Source: Muricea muricata
Lineage: Eukaryota > Cnidaria > Anthozoa > Malacalcyonacea > Plexauridae
DNA: 64,000 nucleotides
NCBI GenBank assembly: GCA_963855995.1
Contig: OY979717.1
Coordinates: 36,351,497-36,415,496 of the forward strand
Reading direction: 5' to 3'
In this document: positions 62,912-64,000 of the stretch, in pieces
How positions within the stretch are numbered: the stretch's first letter is position 1
Layout of the letters: every line of letters starts with the position of its first letter
Notes under the pieces: generated by a model
Database searches by the model: none
Told to the model about the DNA's origin: nothing
The model's input: only the letters and a program-made list of their open reading frames with translations
Made by a program: the position numbers and the translations under genes

Positions 62912-64000
62912 ATGAATGGGAAAACAAGTTCACGTCATCGCAAAAACTTTATTGTTTGTGCAATCCGTTGGATTTTCTGTGCTACAATAATTTTCTGGCT
63001 GTTATCAAGGTCAATACCTATGCTTGTTCAAATTGATGCTAACAAATCCCAGCTGAATTTTACAATTTCACCAGAACTAACATCACTTTTCGAATGGCTT
63101 AGCTGTTTATGGACTTCCACTCACGATAAGATCCTACGTAAACAAGCCATGCTATCCTACCACCGATACGGCTTACAGCTTGAAATCAGGAATAAAAATC
63201 TACATCTTCTACAATTCTACTATGCATCCTCTTTGCTGGAGACATCGCGACGAATCCAGATCCCAAATCGTCTCAATCAAACTCGAAAACAATAGTGCCT
63301 TTGAATTATTGCTCGTTTTCAAGATTTAGTTTACTCAGAAGACAATAATGACATTATTTGTGTTACCGTGACATGGCTAAATAGCGATATTTCGAACAGT
63401 GAAATTCTTAACGAGGGCTATGAAATATTCTGGAAGGACAGATTCCAGGCATCATTTATGCCATCCATTTCGGAAATCAGATCACACAGATTTGATGAGG
63501 CGAGAGCTGCGCGAAGTCCCTTGAAGTTTGCGTTTTTGTAGTCGTAGATTACTCTCGTTGTTTTTCGTGGTCTTGCGGGATTGATGTCAATTTCAAACGT
63601 GATGACGTCATGATCAATCACAATTCCCGATATTTCTGGTGAAAGGGTTTCTCGTACTTTGACTTTGTCGGGGAAACTCGTAATGATAAGGTCCAGAATG
63701 TTATTTCCCCTTGTAGGAATTGAATTTACTTGTGTTAAGTAATAGTCCTTCAGGATTTCTAGAAATTTACAAGATGTTCCTTCCTTCTTGAGAACAGTAA
63801 CGGACTATGTTCCGATGAAAAAGGTAAAAACTACACGAAACATCCCATGGCTTACAAGTGAAATCCGGCATTTGTTGAAGATAAAGGAAACTGTGCGTCG
63901 CAAATTAGCACGGTCTCTTACAGATTTTTTGCAAGAAAAGTTTAAGTACCTTCGCGCTCAAGCCAAACAAGCCCTAAAAGTAAGTCGAAAACAGTACTAT
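62912..64000 (+). pseudogene. CR1-type LINE ORF2 start with internally inverted block
   Basis: The leader (62912-63230) resembles that at 13114. After a frame change, 63241-63264 reads GDIATNPDP, close to a 2A peptide (D-x-E-x-N-P-G-P) but with the key Gly replaced by Asp. The endonuclease start follows (DLVYSEDNNDIICVT..TWLNSDIS to GYEIF, ending about 63445). The next part of the protein lies on the minus strand (63790-63446; RGNNILDLIITSFPDKV, DHDVITFEID). From 63800 the plus strand resumes with the linker (DYVPMKKVKTTRNIPWLTSEI). The element runs off the window. Confidence 0.75.
63446..63790 (-). other. Inverted segment within the LINE
   Basis: This block encodes the end of the LINE endonuclease on the minus strand, while both flanks read on plus in order. 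A palindrome-like junction (CTGGAAGGACAGATTCCAG) lies at the left breakpoint, about 63434-63452. About 100 residues of the endonuclease are missing between the left flank and the block. Confidence 0.7.

Overview
The window looks like a piece of an AT-rich invertebrate animal genome, most likely a cnidarian. That is an inference from the mixture seen here: an LDL-receptor-like gene with phase-1 EGF exons, together with Penelope-like, Ngaro, CR1/L2-type, MULE, P-like, hAT and Tc1/mariner elements. There are no prokaryotic-style operons. Almost all coding potential belongs to transposable elements, most of them broken.

Host genes. Three minus-strand exons form an ordered EGF, calcium-binding EGF, YWTD beta-propeller series (55377-55487, 53223-53354, 9778-10153) with matching phase-1 junctions, as in LDLR/LRP proteins. 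If they are one gene, a 43-kb intron (10154-53222) holds most of the mobile DNA described below. A possible thyroglobulin type-1 half-domain exon lies on the plus strand at 62430-62517. An unrecognised RING-like gene fragment (360-1365, plus) is cut by an LTR at 64-359.

Layout. 1-5000: LTR, RING-like fragment and a broken MULE transposase (minus). 5000-9770: AT-rich DNA and a 2.3-kb foldback. 9778-10153: YWTD exon. 12790-13440: CR1-type LINE remnant. 13701-18979: a Ngaro retroelement with complete split direct repeats (A1 ... B1 A2 B2), an SGNH-hydrolase ORF first, and an internal deletion that fuses the RT to the tail of the tyrosine recombinase. 19336-22304: degenerate LINE (minus) with nested MITEs. 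24480-25545: another LINE remnant. 25690-30230: a cluster of Penelope-like tails arranged as two large inverted pairs, flanked by (TA)n tracts and carrying hammerhead-ribozyme motifs. 30234-34880: a Ty3/gypsy element with a 5' LTR and no 3' LTR. 36532-47986: an 11.46-kb DNA transposon with about 0.3-kb TIRs and a 7-bp target duplication GTAATAT. It encodes a multi-exon P/THAP9-type transposase on plus and a PIF1-type helicase on minus, tail to tail, and has a 2.3-kb foldback nested inside it. 48166-50100: broken hAT/ZMYM-type transposase. 50281-55064: SINE-like unit, hairpin MITE, foldback and Tc1/mariner-type MITE around the EGF exons. 56372-59457: an L2/CR1 LINE whose 5' part is inverted (twin-priming geometry). 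62912-64000: a second CR1-type LINE with an internally inverted block.

Most notable are the P-transposase plus PIF1-helicase unit and the hammerhead motifs. In one Penelope copy the 3' end coincides with the predicted cleavage site.
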